Shown in pieces: positions 1 through 8,025 of a stretch of DNA of 64,000 nucleotides. A program made the position numbers and the translations under genes. This DNA comes from Burkholderiaceae bacterium. Lineage in GTDB: Bacteria > Pseudomonadota > Gammaproteobacteria > Burkholderiales > Burkholderiaceae_A. Each line of letters begins with the position of its first letter. Position 1 is the first letter of the stretch. The stretch is from positions 62,001 through 126,000 of the forward strand of contig VERI01000001.1 in assembly GCA_018882785.1 (NCBI GenBank), read 5' to 3'. Below the pieces are notes generated by a model. It was not told the DNA's origin, did no database searches, and was given only the letters and a program-made list of their open reading frames with translations.

Positions 1-813
1 AAACATCTCTCGAAGATTCAAGGAGGACGACTTGCCCTGGTATCCCAGGCACCCGTGACTGCATTGGTGATTTCGGATGTGGTGGGAGATGATCCCTCGG
101 CGATCGCCTCTGGCCCATGCACGGCGGATCCCTCCACCTATCAAGATGCTGTTGATGTGCTTCGGCGCTGGGGAGTGACTGCACCCGAGTCGATTGGCCA
201 TCATCTGCAACAAGGGCTTTTGGGCCGTCATGTAGAGACTCCGAAACCCGGAGATCCGCGACTGTCGCACACAAACACCATCGTTATCGCAACCGCCCGC
301 GCGAGCCTGCTGGCGGCAGGAGCGGTATTTTCTCAGGCCGGCCTCAGGACGGTCATGCTGGGTGACGCCGTCACCGGAGAGGCCCGGGATGTGGCACAGG
401 TCATGGCCTCGTGGGCCCGCGAGGCAGCCCTTTATCCATCATCCACCGAACCCCTTCCTGTGGTCCTGGTCTCGGGGGGCGAATGCACCGTCACCGTGAA
501 GGGCAGCGGCCGCGGCGGTCGATGCGTGGAGTTTTTGCTGGCGTTCGCGCATGCCTGCGATCAACTCGGTATCGCAGATCGTGTTGCAGGGGTGGCTGCT
601 GATACCGATGGCATTGATGGTGTGAGCCCCCACGCGGGTGGAATTTTTTTACCAGATACCGTCAGCCGGGCGCGCAGCAGGGGTATCTCGCTGCGGCAAT
701 TGCTGGACAATAACGATGGATTAGGATTGTTTGAACCTTTGCAAGACGTCATTACCACTGGTGCGACGCTGACCAATGTGAATGATTACCGCGCCATTAT
801 TGTGCTGCCATGA
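1..813 (+). CDS. Glycerate 2-kinase, MOFRL family (5' truncated by window edge)
   Basis: Phosphorylates D-glycerate to 2-phosphoglycerate in glyoxylate/tartrate catabolism; cytosolic. Reading is open from base 1 in this frame (starting KHLSKIQGG), so the start lies outside the window; the GTG at 55 is internal. The visible 270 residues carry the family signature SDVVGDDPSAIASGP, the C-terminal VSGGECTVTVKGSGRGGR block, DTDGIDG, and the terminal TNVNDYRAII motif. The family normally reads GGRNQEF after the glycine-rich loop; here it is GGRCVEF, and the usual TGPT before TNVND is TGAT. The stop overlaps the pyrC start by 4 nt (ATGA), suggesting co-translation. Older annotations call this family hydroxypyruvate reductase (TtuD). 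The family call is firm; the substrate is inferred. Confidence 0.85.
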   Translation, partial: KHLSKIQGGRLALVSQAPVTALVISDVVGDDPSAIASGPCTADPSTYQDAVDVLRRWGVTAPESIGHHLQQGLLGRHVETPKPGDPRLSHTNTIVIATARASLLAAGAVFSQAGLRTVMLGDAVTGEARDVAQVMASWAREAALYPSSTEPLPVVLVSGGECTVTVKGSGRGGRCVEFLLAFAHACDQLGIADRVAGVAADTDGIDGVSPHAGGIFLPDTVSRARSRGISLRQLLDNNDGLGLFEPLQDVITTGATLTNVNDYRAIIVLP

Positions 814-1871
814 ATCCCGTTGAACTGACCATTACCCGGCCTGATGACTGGCACTTGCATCTTCGTGATGGCGACATGCTTCATGCGGTCTTGCCATTTA
901 CCGCACGACAGTTTGCCCGTGCGATTGTCATGCCGAATCTGCAGCCTCCCGTGACCACAGTCCAGCAGGCGCAGGCCTATGCTGCCCGGATTGCTGCAGC
1001 ACTTCCCCCGGCGATGGTGGAGCAAGGCTATTCTTTTCAGCCATTGATGACCCTGTATCTCACTGATCAGACCCCTGCTGATGAGATTCATCGTGCTGTC
1101 GATGGCGATGTGGTGCACGCGGTGAAGTTGTACCCTGCGGGGGCAACCACACATTCCGATCGTGGTGTCACCAATCTCGCGCATTGCACCGCCGCTCTCG
1201 AGTCAATGCAGCGGCTCGGACTTCCGCTCTGTATCCATGGTGAGGTCACCGATTCGAATGTGGATGTGTTTGACCGTGAGGCCGTATTTATTGATCAGGT
1301 TCTGATTCCTTTGCGTCATCGCTTTCCGGAACTCAGAATCGTGTTCGAACATATTACGACCCGGCATGCTGCCGATTACGTGCGGGACGCCGATGGATCG
1401 ATAGCGGCAACAATCACTCCCCAGCACCTGCTTTACAACCGGAACTCGATTTTCCGCGGAGGACTGCGGCCACATATGTATTGTCTTCCGGTGTTAAAGC
1501 GTGAAGAGCATCGTCAGGCTCTGGTGGCGGTAGCAACGAGCGGAAGCCCGCGATTTTTTCTGGGTACAGACAGTGCACCGCATGAGCGTACGACAAAAGA
1601 ATCCTCCTGCGGATGTGCGGGCTGTTTCTCCGCACCAGTTGCGCTTGAGTTGTATGCCGAGGCGTTTGAGGCAGTCGGCGCCTTAGATCGGCTAGAGGCG
1701 TTTTCGTCTTTTTATGGGCCAGACTTTTATCGTCTGCCCAGGAACACATCAACGGTCAGGCTGCAGAAGGCCGAGCGTGAGGTTGAGGCGGCGTTTCCTT
1801 GTCCAGGGGGAAGCCTTGTTCCGCTTGCATCCGGTGAACGGCTGGGATGGCGCTTTAGCGGACTCGTCTGA
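810..1871 (+). CDS. pyrC: Dihydroorotase (class II, PyrC type)
   Basis: Zn amidohydrolase that cyclises N-carbamoyl-aspartate to dihydroorotate in de novo pyrimidine synthesis. The 353 residues match the usual length (about 345). Metal ligands are visible: the HxH pair in DDWHLHLRDGD near the N terminus, the candidate carboxylated lysine in AVKLYPAGAT, histidines in LCIHGEVTD and VFEHITTR, and the catalytic Asp in FLGTDSAPHERTTKE. The ATG at 810 overlaps the upstream kinase stop (ATGA). The downstream DUF3025 gene begins 7 nt after the stop, an arrangement known from Burkholderiales. Confidence 0.96.
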   Translation: MNPVELTITRPDDWHLHLRDGDMLHAVLPFTARQFARAIVMPNLQPPVTTVQQAQAYAARIAAALPPAMVEQGYSFQPLMTLYLTDQTPADEIHRAVDGDVVHAVKLYPAGATTHSDRGVTNLAHCTAALESMQRLGLPLCIHGEVTDSNVDVFDREAVFIDQVLIPLRHRFPELRIVFEHITTRHAADYVRDADGSIAATITPQHLLYNRNSIFRGGLRPHMYCLPVLKREEHRQALVAVATSGSPRFFLGTDSAPHERTTKESSCGCAGCFSAPVALELYAEAFEAVGALDRLEAFSSFYGPDFYRLPRNTSTVRLQKAEREVEAAFPCPGGSLVPLASGERLGWRFSGLV

Positions 1872-1878
1872 CGGCATC

Positions 1879-2646
1879 GTGGTTGCGCTGGAGAGGCCAC
1901 CGTGGCTGGCGGGACTTGATCCGGAGTGGTGGCATTCGGCTAGAACATTACCTTTTGCGGCGCTTTTAGACTGGCTCAATCAACAGGCCGAAGGCCGCGG
2001 GCTTCGCTCAGGTGATGGTATGCCTTTAAGTTTTGTGCCGCAGTCAGGGCTGCCGAGGGCGATGGCGTATGAGTCCTGGATCGCACAAACTGGGCAGGTG
2101 CCGACGCGAGATCTGCTGCATGACCGGCTCAATGCCTTAGCCTGGCTGAGTTATCCAAAAACAAAGGCCCGCCTGAATCACGTGCAGGCCCGCGAGATTG
2201 CCCTGCATGGCGCACAAGGCCCTCGGGGTGGGGTTCGTGATGCGGCCACGCTCTGGGATGAGAATCTCTTGGTGCTGGCATGTGATGGCCAGACCGAGCC
2301 CCTGCAGTCACTGCTTCACGCAGCCGACTGGACAAGCTTATTTTGTAGACATCGGGCCCGATGGAATCAGGAGTGGCAGCCCATGATCTTTGGTCATGCG
2401 CTTTTAGAAAAACTCGAACGGCCCTACAAAGCATTGACAGCACATTGCCTGGTGGTCTCGGCAGATCAGTCGGAAATTGATCGCCGACTCTCTGAGATGG
2501 TGGATGTGACGATGCGGCCTTCTGCCTTCCTGCCCTTACCTGTGATGGGACTGCCCGGCTGGTATTCGGGGGATCAGTCGCCGGATTTTTATCAAGACCG
2601 CAGCGTATTCCGATCTCCGCGGGCTCGAGATTCGCGGCATTTCTGA
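1879..2646 (+). CDS. DUF3025 domain-containing protein
   Basis: Function unknown; conserved in Beta- and Gammaproteobacteria. Recognisable family blocks are FVPQSGLPRAMAYESWI, the TGQVPTRDLLHDRLNALAWL stretch, YPKTKARLNHVQAREI, GGVRDAATLWDENLLVLA and a C-terminal PGWYSGDQSPDFYQD block. The frame is open back to 1714, but that stretch only re-reads the pyrC 3' end. I place the start at GTG 1879, 7 nt after the pyrC stop, giving 255 aa; no strong Shine-Dalgarno is visible, and a GTG about 45 nt further upstream is an alternative. The 3' end overlaps the convergent sensor kinase by 55 bp, and both C termini look family-like, so the overlap appears real. Confidence 0.82.
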   Translation: MVALERPPWLAGLDPEWWHSARTLPFAALLDWLNQQAEGRGLRSGDGMPLSFVPQSGLPRAMAYESWIAQTGQVPTRDLLHDRLNALAWLSYPKTKARLNHVQAREIALHGAQGPRGGVRDAATLWDENLLVLACDGQTEPLQSLLHAADWTSLFCRHRARWNQEWQPMIFGHALLEKLERPYKALTAHCLVVSADQSEIDRRLSEMVDVTMRPSAFLPLPVMGLPGWYSGDQSPDFYQDRSVFRSPRARDSRHF

Positions 2647-4919
2647 ATCAGCGCGGGAAGCGCGTGAAAATCGACGGGTTTGCTGAGATGCAGGTCGATG
2701 CCTGCAGCCAATGATGCCTCGATATCTTGTGCAAAGGCATGCCCGGAGATCGCAATAATGACGGACTCGGCACAAGGGCCGGCAGAATGCCGAATGCGGT
2801 GTGCAGCCTCTCGGCCGGAAATACCAGGAAGATCAATGTCAATAAGAATCAGATCAAGTTGCTGGGATTGGCACTGCTGGACTGCCGCCTCTCCAGTGTC
2901 TGCCTGGAAGACATGGTGACCATGATAGGTGAGCCAGCGGACCAGAATCTCACGATTAATTGGCACATCATCGACAACTAGCACGCGCATTGGAGACAAG
3001 GGCGGGTGCTTATGGCCGTGGCTGGCTGTGCGGTCAACTGCCGGTTCAGTGGTCTGCTGGGCAGGAAGCCAAAATGAAAAGCAGGAGCCCTGATCGGGCG
3101 TTGAGTAAAGTGACAGTTGTCCACCCATTGCCTGTATGAGGCTACGCGCCAGTGTTAGGCCTAGCCCGCTGCCACCATATCGGTGTGAAATTGAACTACC
3201 CGCCTGCTGAAATCGACCAAATACGATTTCCTGCTGATCCTGGGTCAGGCCGATGCCGGTGTCTTCGATATCAATTTGGAGTCGAGTGATCGGCATATTG
3301 GGGAGTCCGGACCCGCTGATGATTCGGCTGCGAATTTCAACACTGCCACTTGCTGTGAATTTCACCGCATTAGAAATAAAATTCTTGATGATCTGACCTA
3401 CCCGTAGCGGATCTAGGAGCAGCCATAGGTTGTCTGGGATGTCCTGAGAGAGTTTTAGTTGAATTCCTTTCTTAACAGCGAGACCACGAAATAACTGGGT
3501 GTTATGTTCGATCAGCTCTCTTATTGCGGTGGGCTGTAGTTCGAATCGAAGCCGATGCTCCTCAATTGCAGAGAAGTCAATCACATCGGAGAGCAGCTGA
3601 TTAAGTTCCTTACCGCACCGCGTAATGGCATCGATATCTTGATCTGCTTCGGGTGGGCCGCCGCGGTGTCGAAGCAATTCCGTAAGACCGATCATGCCGT
3701 TTAAGGGCGTGCGAATCTCGTGGCTGATATCTGCAATAAACCTAGATTTGTTTTGATCTGCCGTCCGTTGCGCTTCAAGTGACTGGATCATCTGGTTGGT
3801 GGTATCTGCCAGCACACGAAACTCACGCGGGGCTGGCCGCTGAATATCGAGCCGGCCTCCCTCGCGGGCGACACCTTCAATTTCCTGGGCGATCTGCTCG
3901 GTGGAGTTCAATGTCAGATTCAGCAGTAACGCCATGGCGGCGAGAAATAGGGCCAGTGCGGCCGCAAGCATCAACCATATGCCGATAATCACCGGCTGAA
4001 TCTGGTCATCGACTGCGTCGATCGGCAGGCAGATGAGGGTGACCCAGCCGAGCTGGTGGACATTGCCAAAGCCGGGATTGCGGTGATATCCGACAAGGTA
4101 ATCCTGTCCGTCTGGCCAGCGTTCGCGCATCCATCCCCGCTCCCCCGCCCTTGCCCGTTGAAAGCTGTCCAGGTGGCCCAGTGCCTGCGTCTCCGGGGCG
4201 GGGCTTGTCAGTCGGATTTTTCCATCCTCCCCGAGCACCACGATTTCTGCACGGAGATGCTTGGGTATCGACTGCAACAGCCTTTTGTGTTGCGTGAGCA
4301 GCCAGTCCCAGCTGAGGTGAACACCCATGACGCCCAGCAGCCGGCCAGAGGGGTCCATGACCGGTGTGGCCAGGTCAATAAATCTCCATGGGCCACCGCC
4401 AGGTGCGGGTCCCAGCAGTTCTGACAGCATGACGGCACTATGCAGATCAATCGTCGTCGGCTGTTTACGGCCCCGCATAAACCACTCACGATGTTCGACA
4501 CTCTGGCCTTTCAGCAGGCCACGGTTTGCGGCCTGGACTCTGCCTGATGGATCCGCAAAGCCTATCCAGGTGTACTCCTGGATATGTTCCTGAATCGTGT
4601 CAATCCATGTCGATAGACGGTCGGGCTGTTGGTGCAGTCCCAGCGTTGCAAGGAGTGCCGCCCGTGAGCGCAGATCGTTAAGCCGATGGCCAATCTCGGT
4701 GTCGATCATCTCGGCAACCGTCCTTGCCTGCGCTGAGAGTTTCTCCCCTTCGCTGGCCTCGATAGTCTGATGGGCGTATCGGGTCAGCGTGGATCCGAGC
4801 GCAAGCAATGCAGGAAATAAAGGCAGCAGGGTAAGCAGCAGGAGTGTCTTGCGAAGCGGCCGGCCCTGTGGCGCCCCTCCCCAGATCCAGTTGGCAAAGC
4901 GGATGTTGTTAACACTCAT
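2592..4919 (-). CDS. Hybrid sensor histidine kinase / receiver protein
   Basis: Membrane-bound two-component sensor, 775 aa. Domains in order: TM1 (about 24-45); extracytoplasmic PDC/dCache-like sensor (about 46-300); TM2 (about 309-333); HAMP-like linker; HisKA with phospho-acceptor His400 (DISHEIRTPLNGM); HATPase_c with the N box (NFISNAVKF, Asn517), the DTGIG box near 553 and the GGSGLGL box; receiver domain with acidic pocket VVDD near 650, phospho-acceptor Asp694 and Lys747 (SKP). The start is taken as ATG 4919; the frame is open further upstream but only through antisense of rnpB. No response regulator or output gene adjoins it, so partner and ligand are unknown. Shine-Dalgarno is weak. 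Confidence 0.88.
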   Translation of the reverse strand: MSVNNIRFANWIWGGAPQGRPLRKTLLLLTLLPLFPALLALGSTLTRYAHQTIEASEGEKLSAQARTVAEMIDTEIGHRLNDLRSRAALLATLGLHQQPDRLSTWIDTIQEHIQEYTWIGFADPSGRVQAANRGLLKGQSVEHREWFMRGRKQPTTIDLHSAVMLSELLGPAPGGGPWRFIDLATPVMDPSGRLLGVMGVHLSWDWLLTQHKRLLQSIPKHLRAEIVVLGEDGKIRLTSPAPETQALGHLDSFQRARAGERGWMRERWPDGQDYLVGYHRNPGFGNVHQLGWVTLICLPIDAVDDQIQPVIIGIWLMLAAALALFLAAMALLLNLTLNSTEQIAQEIEGVAREGGRLDIQRPAPREFRVLADTTNQMIQSLEAQRTADQNKSRFIADISHEIRTPLNGMIGLTELLRHRGGPPEADQDIDAITRCGKELNQLLSDVIDFSAIEEHRLRFELQPTAIRELIEHNTQLFRGLAVKKGIQLKLSQDIPDNLWLLLDPLRVGQIIKNFISNAVKFTASGSVEIRSRIISGSGLPNMPITRLQIDIEDTGIGLTQDQQEIVFGRFQQAGSSISHRYGGSGLGLTLARSLIQAMGGQLSLYSTPDQGSCFSFWLPAQQTTEPAVDRTASHGHKHPPLSPMRVLVVDDVPINREILVRWLTYHGHHVFQADTGEAAVQQCQSQQLDLILIDIDLPGISGREAAHRIRHSAGPCAESVIIAISGHAFAQDIEASLAAGIDLHLSKPVDFHALPALIQKCRESRARGDRNTLRS

Positions 4920-4978
4920 ATAGTTATCTATATCTTGTATAAACAAAATACCACGTGGTCCCGGCGGAGACAATTCGC

Positions 4979-4984
4979 TATGAT
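4979..4984 (+). promoter_or_regulatory. -10 element of rnpB promoter
   Basis: TATGAT lies 8 nt before the inferred 5' end of RNase P RNA, as expected for a sigma70 promoter. No convincing -35 hexamer is visible at 16-18 bp spacing. Confidence 0.5.
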
Positions 4985-4992
4985 CTGAGTAG

Positions 4993-5350
4993 GAAGTAAG
5001 TCGGGCGGCCGCTGCTGCGCTTTTGTGCGGGAGAGGAAGGTCCGGACTCCGCAGGGTAGGGTGACGGCTAACGGCCGTACGCAGCAAACGATCGAGAGAT
5101 CGTCCAAGGCGAGGAATAGGGCCACAGAGACGAGTAAGCGTGGGAAACCACGTGGACGTGAAACGCGGCAACCTCCACCCGGAGCAACACCAAATAGGCG
5201 CGCGATCAGCTTTGCTGAACAGGGTGTCCCGTCCGATGCGCGCGGGTAGGTGGCTTGAGCCAGCCGGCAACGACTGGCCTAGAGGGATGGTCGCTATAGG
5301 ACATCGGTTTTCGATGTCTCGTAACAGAATCCGGCCTATAGACTTGCTTC
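4993..5350 (+). ncRNA. rnpB: RNase P RNA (type A)
   Basis: Catalytic RNA that trims tRNA 5' leaders. The conserved 5' core GAGGAAGGTCCGGACTCC, GGGTAGGGTGACGGCTAAC, the GAATAGGGCCACAGAGACGA region, the CTCCACCCGGAGCAACACC - AAATAGG segment, GGTAGGTGGCTTGAGCC, and the 3' ACAGAATCCGGCCTATAG core are all in canonical order. Helix P1 pairs GAAGTAAGTC (4993-5002) with GACTTGCTTC (5341-5350), with one G-U wobble, which sets both ends. Compared with the consensus GAGGAAAGUCC/CGGCUUAU, the second conserved A and its paired U are G and C here, a compensatory P4 change. A T-run follows immediately. Confidence 0.97.
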
Positions 5351-5357
5351 TTTTTTT
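5341..5357 (+). terminator. rnpB terminator (P1 3' strand plus T-run)
   Basis: The 3' strand of helix P1 is followed directly by seven T residues (5351-5357), so P1 probably doubles as an intrinsic terminator hairpin. The T-run ends only 12 nt before the gloA start codon. Confidence 0.6.
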
Positions 5358-5369
5358 CTTGGAGTGGTG

Positions 5370-5771
5370 ATGCAAATTCTTCATACGATGTTACGAGTAG
5401 GTGATCTCCAGCGATCGGTTCGTTTTTATACCGAGGTGATGGGCATGAATCTGCTGCGTACCACCGACCGGCCGGATCAGCGGTATGCCATGGCGTTTGT
5501 GGGCTTCGGCCGAGGCAATGCCGATGGCCATGCCGAGATTGAACTGACCTATAACTACGGCGTGAGTCAGTACGAGATGGGCGGTGCATACGGACATATT
5601 GCGATCGCGGTGCCTGATGCAGCGGCTGCCTGCCAGCGTATTGCTGCAGCAGGCGGGATGATCACGCGCCCGGCTGGCCCGGTGCTTGGGGGTCAGACCG
5701 TGATTGCATTTGTTCAGGATCCGGATGGCTATAAGATCGAGCTGATCGAGCGACCGTCAGTGGCGGCGTGA
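5370..5771 (+). CDS. gloA: Lactoylglutathione lyase (glyoxalase I)
   Basis: Isomerises the methylglyoxal-glutathione hemithioacetal to S-lactoylglutathione. The 133 residues match the short bacterial Ni/Zn enzyme. Metal ligands align with E. coli GloA: His5 (QILHTMLRV), Glu56 (HAEIEL), His76 (YGHIAIAV) and Glu124 (YKIELIE). The N terminus [16 protein letters not shown] is typical of the family and fixes ATG 5370, preceded by GGAG at 5361-5364; in-frame GTGs at 5364 and 5367 are less likely. The gene sits right behind rnpB, so it depends on terminator read-through or a promoter inside rnpB. Confidence 0.96.
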   Translation: MQILHTMLRVGDLQRSVRFYTEVMGMNLLRTTDRPDQRYAMAFVGFGRGNADGHAEIELTYNYGVSQYEMGGAYGHIAIAVPDAAAACQRIAAAGGMITRPAGPVLGGQTVIAFVQDPDGYKIELIERPSVAA

Positions 5772-5777
5772 ACCTTT

Positions 5778-5783
5778 TACAAT
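5778..5783 (+). promoter_or_regulatory. Possible -10 element for the DUF1178 gene
   Basis: TACAAT is separated by only 6 nt from ATG 5790, in an 18-nt gap between genes, and no Shine-Dalgarno is present. If active, transcription would start at or next to the A of the start codon (leaderless mRNA). The -35 region (about CCGTCA) is poor. Confidence 0.4.
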
Positions 5784-5789
5784 CGGGCT

Positions 5790-6287
5790 ATGAAAGTTTT
5801 CAATCTCAAGTGTGCGCACGGCCATTGCTTCGAGGGCTGGTTCAAGAGCCATGTGGCCTACGAAGATCAGCAGGCCCGCGGGCTGCTCTCGTGTCCGTTT
5901 TGTGAGAGCCGAGTGATTGAAAAAACCTTATCGGCGCCCAGGCTCAATCTCTCTGGTGCCCAGCCGGAGGCCGCCGAGGCAACGACCGCAGAGACGGGCG
6001 CTGCTGATCAGCGGGACGTGACCGTTCCACAACAGACCCCGGTGGCCGTCCATCCACAGGGGGCCGCGCTGGCCGCTGCCCTGAAGGTGGTCCGACAGAT
6101 GCTTGAACACAGTGAGGATGTGGGTGACCGCTTCGCTGAAGAAGCCCGCGCAATGCATGCCAATGATGTTCCTCTTCGCGCAATTCATGGGAGTACCTCT
6201 TTAGAAACTGCCCAAGAACTGGCCGAAGAAGGTATCCCGGTTGTCCCGCTGCCATTCGCGGGCCTGCTCAAAACCCCTTTGCAGTAG
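5790..6287 (+). CDS. DUF1178 family protein
   Basis: Uncharacterised proteobacterial family, 165 aa. The N-terminal half matches well: MKVFNLKCAHGHCFEGWF and LLSCPFCESRVIEKTLSAPRL, with paired cysteines (CAHGHC and CPFC) that look like a zinc ribbon. A variable Ala/Glu/Thr-rich linker follows, then a conserved C-terminal helix region (GDRFAEEARAMH...) ending in GIPVVPLPFAGLL. Role unknown; a metal-binding or regulatory function is inference. A hairpin terminator follows. Confidence 0.9.
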   Translation: MKVFNLKCAHGHCFEGWFKSHVAYEDQQARGLLSCPFCESRVIEKTLSAPRLNLSGAQPEAAEATTAETGAADQRDVTVPQQTPVAVHPQGAALAAALKVVRQMLEHSEDVGDRFAEEARAMHANDVPLRAIHGSTSLETAQELAEEGIPVVPLPFAGLLKTPLQ

Positions 6288-6352
6288 GCGGCTGGCCTGG
6301 TTTTAGGGCCGAAAAACCCACATCCCGTGCGGGACCCAAGCGATCTTTTGAT

Positions 6353-6377
6353 AAATCACTTTACGAGTGATTTTTAT
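6353..6377 (+). terminator. Intrinsic terminator after the DUF1178 gene
   Basis: An 8-bp stem AAATCACT/AGTGATTT with a 5-nt loop is followed by TTAT. It separates this gene from the AT-rich mra promoter region (6378-6467). A second small hairpin (TCCCG..CGGGA, 6323-6334) lies upstream. Confidence 0.55.
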
Positions 6378-6467
6378 CCTATTGATTTTTATGAATTTTT
6401 GCTTAAAAATTATTCGCGAAAAGAGATCTAAGTCTTTGTTTTAGAAAGAAAAAATCCCCATATCGAC

Positions 6468-6496
6468 TTGACCACCTAGCGTGATTTCCATAAAGT
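6468..6496 (+). promoter_or_regulatory. Promoter of the dcw cluster (Pmra)
   Basis: TTGACC (6468-6473), a 17-bp spacer and TAAAGT (6491-6496) form a good sigma70 promoter preceded by an AT-rich tract. The predicted transcription start is near 6503, inside the MraZ box array, so MraZ binding should block initiation. Confidence 0.75.
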
Positions 6497-6529
6497 GGGA
6501 AATCGTGCAAAAAAGTGGTTTTTTGTGGG
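6495..6529 (+). promoter_or_regulatory. MraZ operator: four direct repeats, 10-bp period
   Basis: GTGGG (6495), GTGCA (6505), GTGGT (6515) and GTGGG (6525) recur exactly every 10 bp with A/T-rich 5-nt spacers. This matches the known MraZ box arrangement (TGGGN units separated by 5 nt) upstream of mraZ. The array overlaps the -10 and transcription start, consistent with autorepression of the dcw cluster. The second unit is degenerate. Confidence 0.8.
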
Positions 6530-6544
6530 GGTTTTCTTTTGGCA

Positions 6545-6967
6545 TTGCCGCTTCAGTTTTCGGGAGTCTCGGCCCTAAGTCTTGATGTAAAGGGCCGAAT
6601 GACGATTCCGACCCGCTATCGGGACGCGCTGCTTGAGCGCTCTGCGGGTGCGCTCGCCTTGGTCGAGAGCGATGACGGATGTCTGCTGCTCATGCCCCAA
6701 TCGCTGTGGGCCGAAAAAATCTCCTTGTTCTCTTCAGATGATCGTGATGCGGAGCGTCGTCGATTCTGGATGGGCCTGAGCGATACGCCGGAGATGGATG
6801 CGCAGGGCCGTGTGCTGATCAATCCCGTCCTGCGTGATGGCGCGCACATCCAGCGTGACGTGATTCTGCTGGGTGTTGGAGATTTCTTTGAGATCTGGGA
6901 TGCAGCAGCGCTCGAGCTTCACAAACAATCGGTCCGCCAGCGTAAGCGTGGCGGAAGCCAGGTGTGA
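6545..6967 (+). CDS. mraZ: Transcriptional regulator MraZ
   Basis: DNA-binding AbrB-like protein that represses the dcw cluster by binding repeats before its own gene. Both duplicated signatures are present: LDVKGRMTIPTRYRD near the N terminus and MDAQGRVLINPVLRD in the second half. No ATG precedes the homologous region (FSGVSALSLD). I place the start at TTG 6545 (about 140 aa, family about 142-150); TTG 6539 is as plausible, while GTG 6515 lies within the operator and gives an unlikely N terminus. The stop overlaps the rsmH GTG by 4 nt. Confidence 0.85.
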   Translation: MPLQFSGVSALSLDVKGRMTIPTRYRDALLERSAGALALVESDDGCLLLMPQSLWAEKISLFSSDDRDAERRRFWMGLSDTPEMDAQGRVLINPVLRDGAHIQRDVILLGVGDFFEIWDAAALELHKQSVRQRKRGGSQV

Positions 6968-8025
6968 CGGCCGCCTCCTCGCATTGCAATTTTTCTTCAC
7001 AACCTTCCGACTTGCAGGCGACCAGTCATCTTCCCGTTCTGTTGCGCGAGGCTGTCGATAGCCTCTGCATCGCGCCCAACGGTCATTATGTTGATGCGAC
7101 GTTTGGCCGGGGTGGACATAGCGCGCTCATGCTGCAATCGTTGGGGCCGATGGGACGCCTAATCGCATTTGACCGCGATCCAGAGGCCGTTGCAGCTGCT
7201 GCACATTTCAACGACCAGCGTTTCGAAGTAATTCACGCACCGTTTAGCGAACTTGTCGAACGTCTAAACGAACGGGGTATTACCCAGATTGACGGCATGC
7301 TTGCGGATCTCGGTGTGTCGTCTCCTCAGCTTGATGATCCGAACCGCGGCTTTAGCTTTCGTCTGCAGGGGCCGCTTGATATGCGCATGGATCCCACACG
7401 TGGACAGCCTGTCTCCGCCTGGATCGCGCAGGCCAGTCCACAAGAACTTCAAAGGGTGATATCCGAATATGGCGAAGAACGGTTTGCTGTTCAGATTGCA
7501 AACGCGATTGCGGCTCGCTGCGCTTCAGCAGCCCGCGGAGATGCAGAGCCGTTACAGACAACGGCCGCATTGGCAGAGCTCGTTGTCGAAACGCTTCGGC
7601 GGTGTCGTGCACGTCGTGAGCCCGGACAACATCCCGCAACGCGCACATTTCAGGCTTTACGGATTCACATCAATCGTGAAATGGAAGAGCTTACGTCGCT
7701 GCTCGATGCCGCGGTCACCCTCCTGCGGGAGTCCGGGCGCATTGCGATCATCAGCTTCCATTCGTTGGAGGATCGGCGGGTCAAGCAATTCTTTCGGGAT
7801 GCGCCCCGGCCGAATTCGATAGCCACAGCCCGCGGTGTCAGCCGCGGCCAGAGGGCGTTGATTGCGGGCCTGCATCCATCCGATGGACGGCCCCCACTCC
7901 CCCGACTGCGACCGATCGCACGCATTCGGCCGCGCAGTGAAGAGATCGCTGCAAATCCGCGGGCGCGTTCCGCGATTCTACGGGTTGCGGAACGTTGTGC
8001 CTCGCGTGCTGAGGCGGCCGAATGA
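6964..8025 (+). CDS. rsmH: 16S rRNA (cytosine1402-N4)-methyltransferase
   Basis: SAM-dependent enzyme (MraW) modifying C1402 in the ribosomal P site. The 353 residues include HLPVLLREAVDSL, the SAM-binding block YVDATFGRGGHSALML, DLGVSSPQLDDPNRGFSF, and the C-terminal ISFHSLEDRRVKQFF. The GTG start overlaps the mraZ stop (GTGA); its own stop overlaps ftsL (ATGA). The second gene of the dcw operon, as in most Proteobacteria. Confidence 0.97.
   Translation: MTAASSHCNFSSQPSDLQATSHLPVLLREAVDSLCIAPNGHYVDATFGRGGHSALMLQSLGPMGRLIAFDRDPEAVAAAAHFNDQRFEVIHAPFSELVERLNERGITQIDGMLADLGVSSPQLDDPNRGFSFRLQGPLDMRMDPTRGQPVSAWIAQASPQELQRVISEYGEERFAVQIANAIAARCASAARGDAEPLQTTAALAELVVETLRRCRARREPGQHPATRTFQALRIHINREMEELTSLLDAAVTLLRESGRIAIISFHSLEDRRVKQFFRDAPRPNSIATARGVSRGQRALIAGLHPSDGRPPLPRLRPIARIRPRSEEIAANPRARSAILRVAERCASRAEAAE

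Noticed and set aside
1714..1878. Longer DUF3025 protein starting inside pyrC
   Set aside because: The extra 55 residues come from re-reading conserved pyrC codons in another frame and do not resemble the family N terminus.
4920..5384. N-terminal extension of the sensor kinase frame upstream of 4919
   Set aside because: It is antisense to RNase P RNA, has no domain-like composition, and a natural N terminus with a membrane helix begins at ATG 4919.
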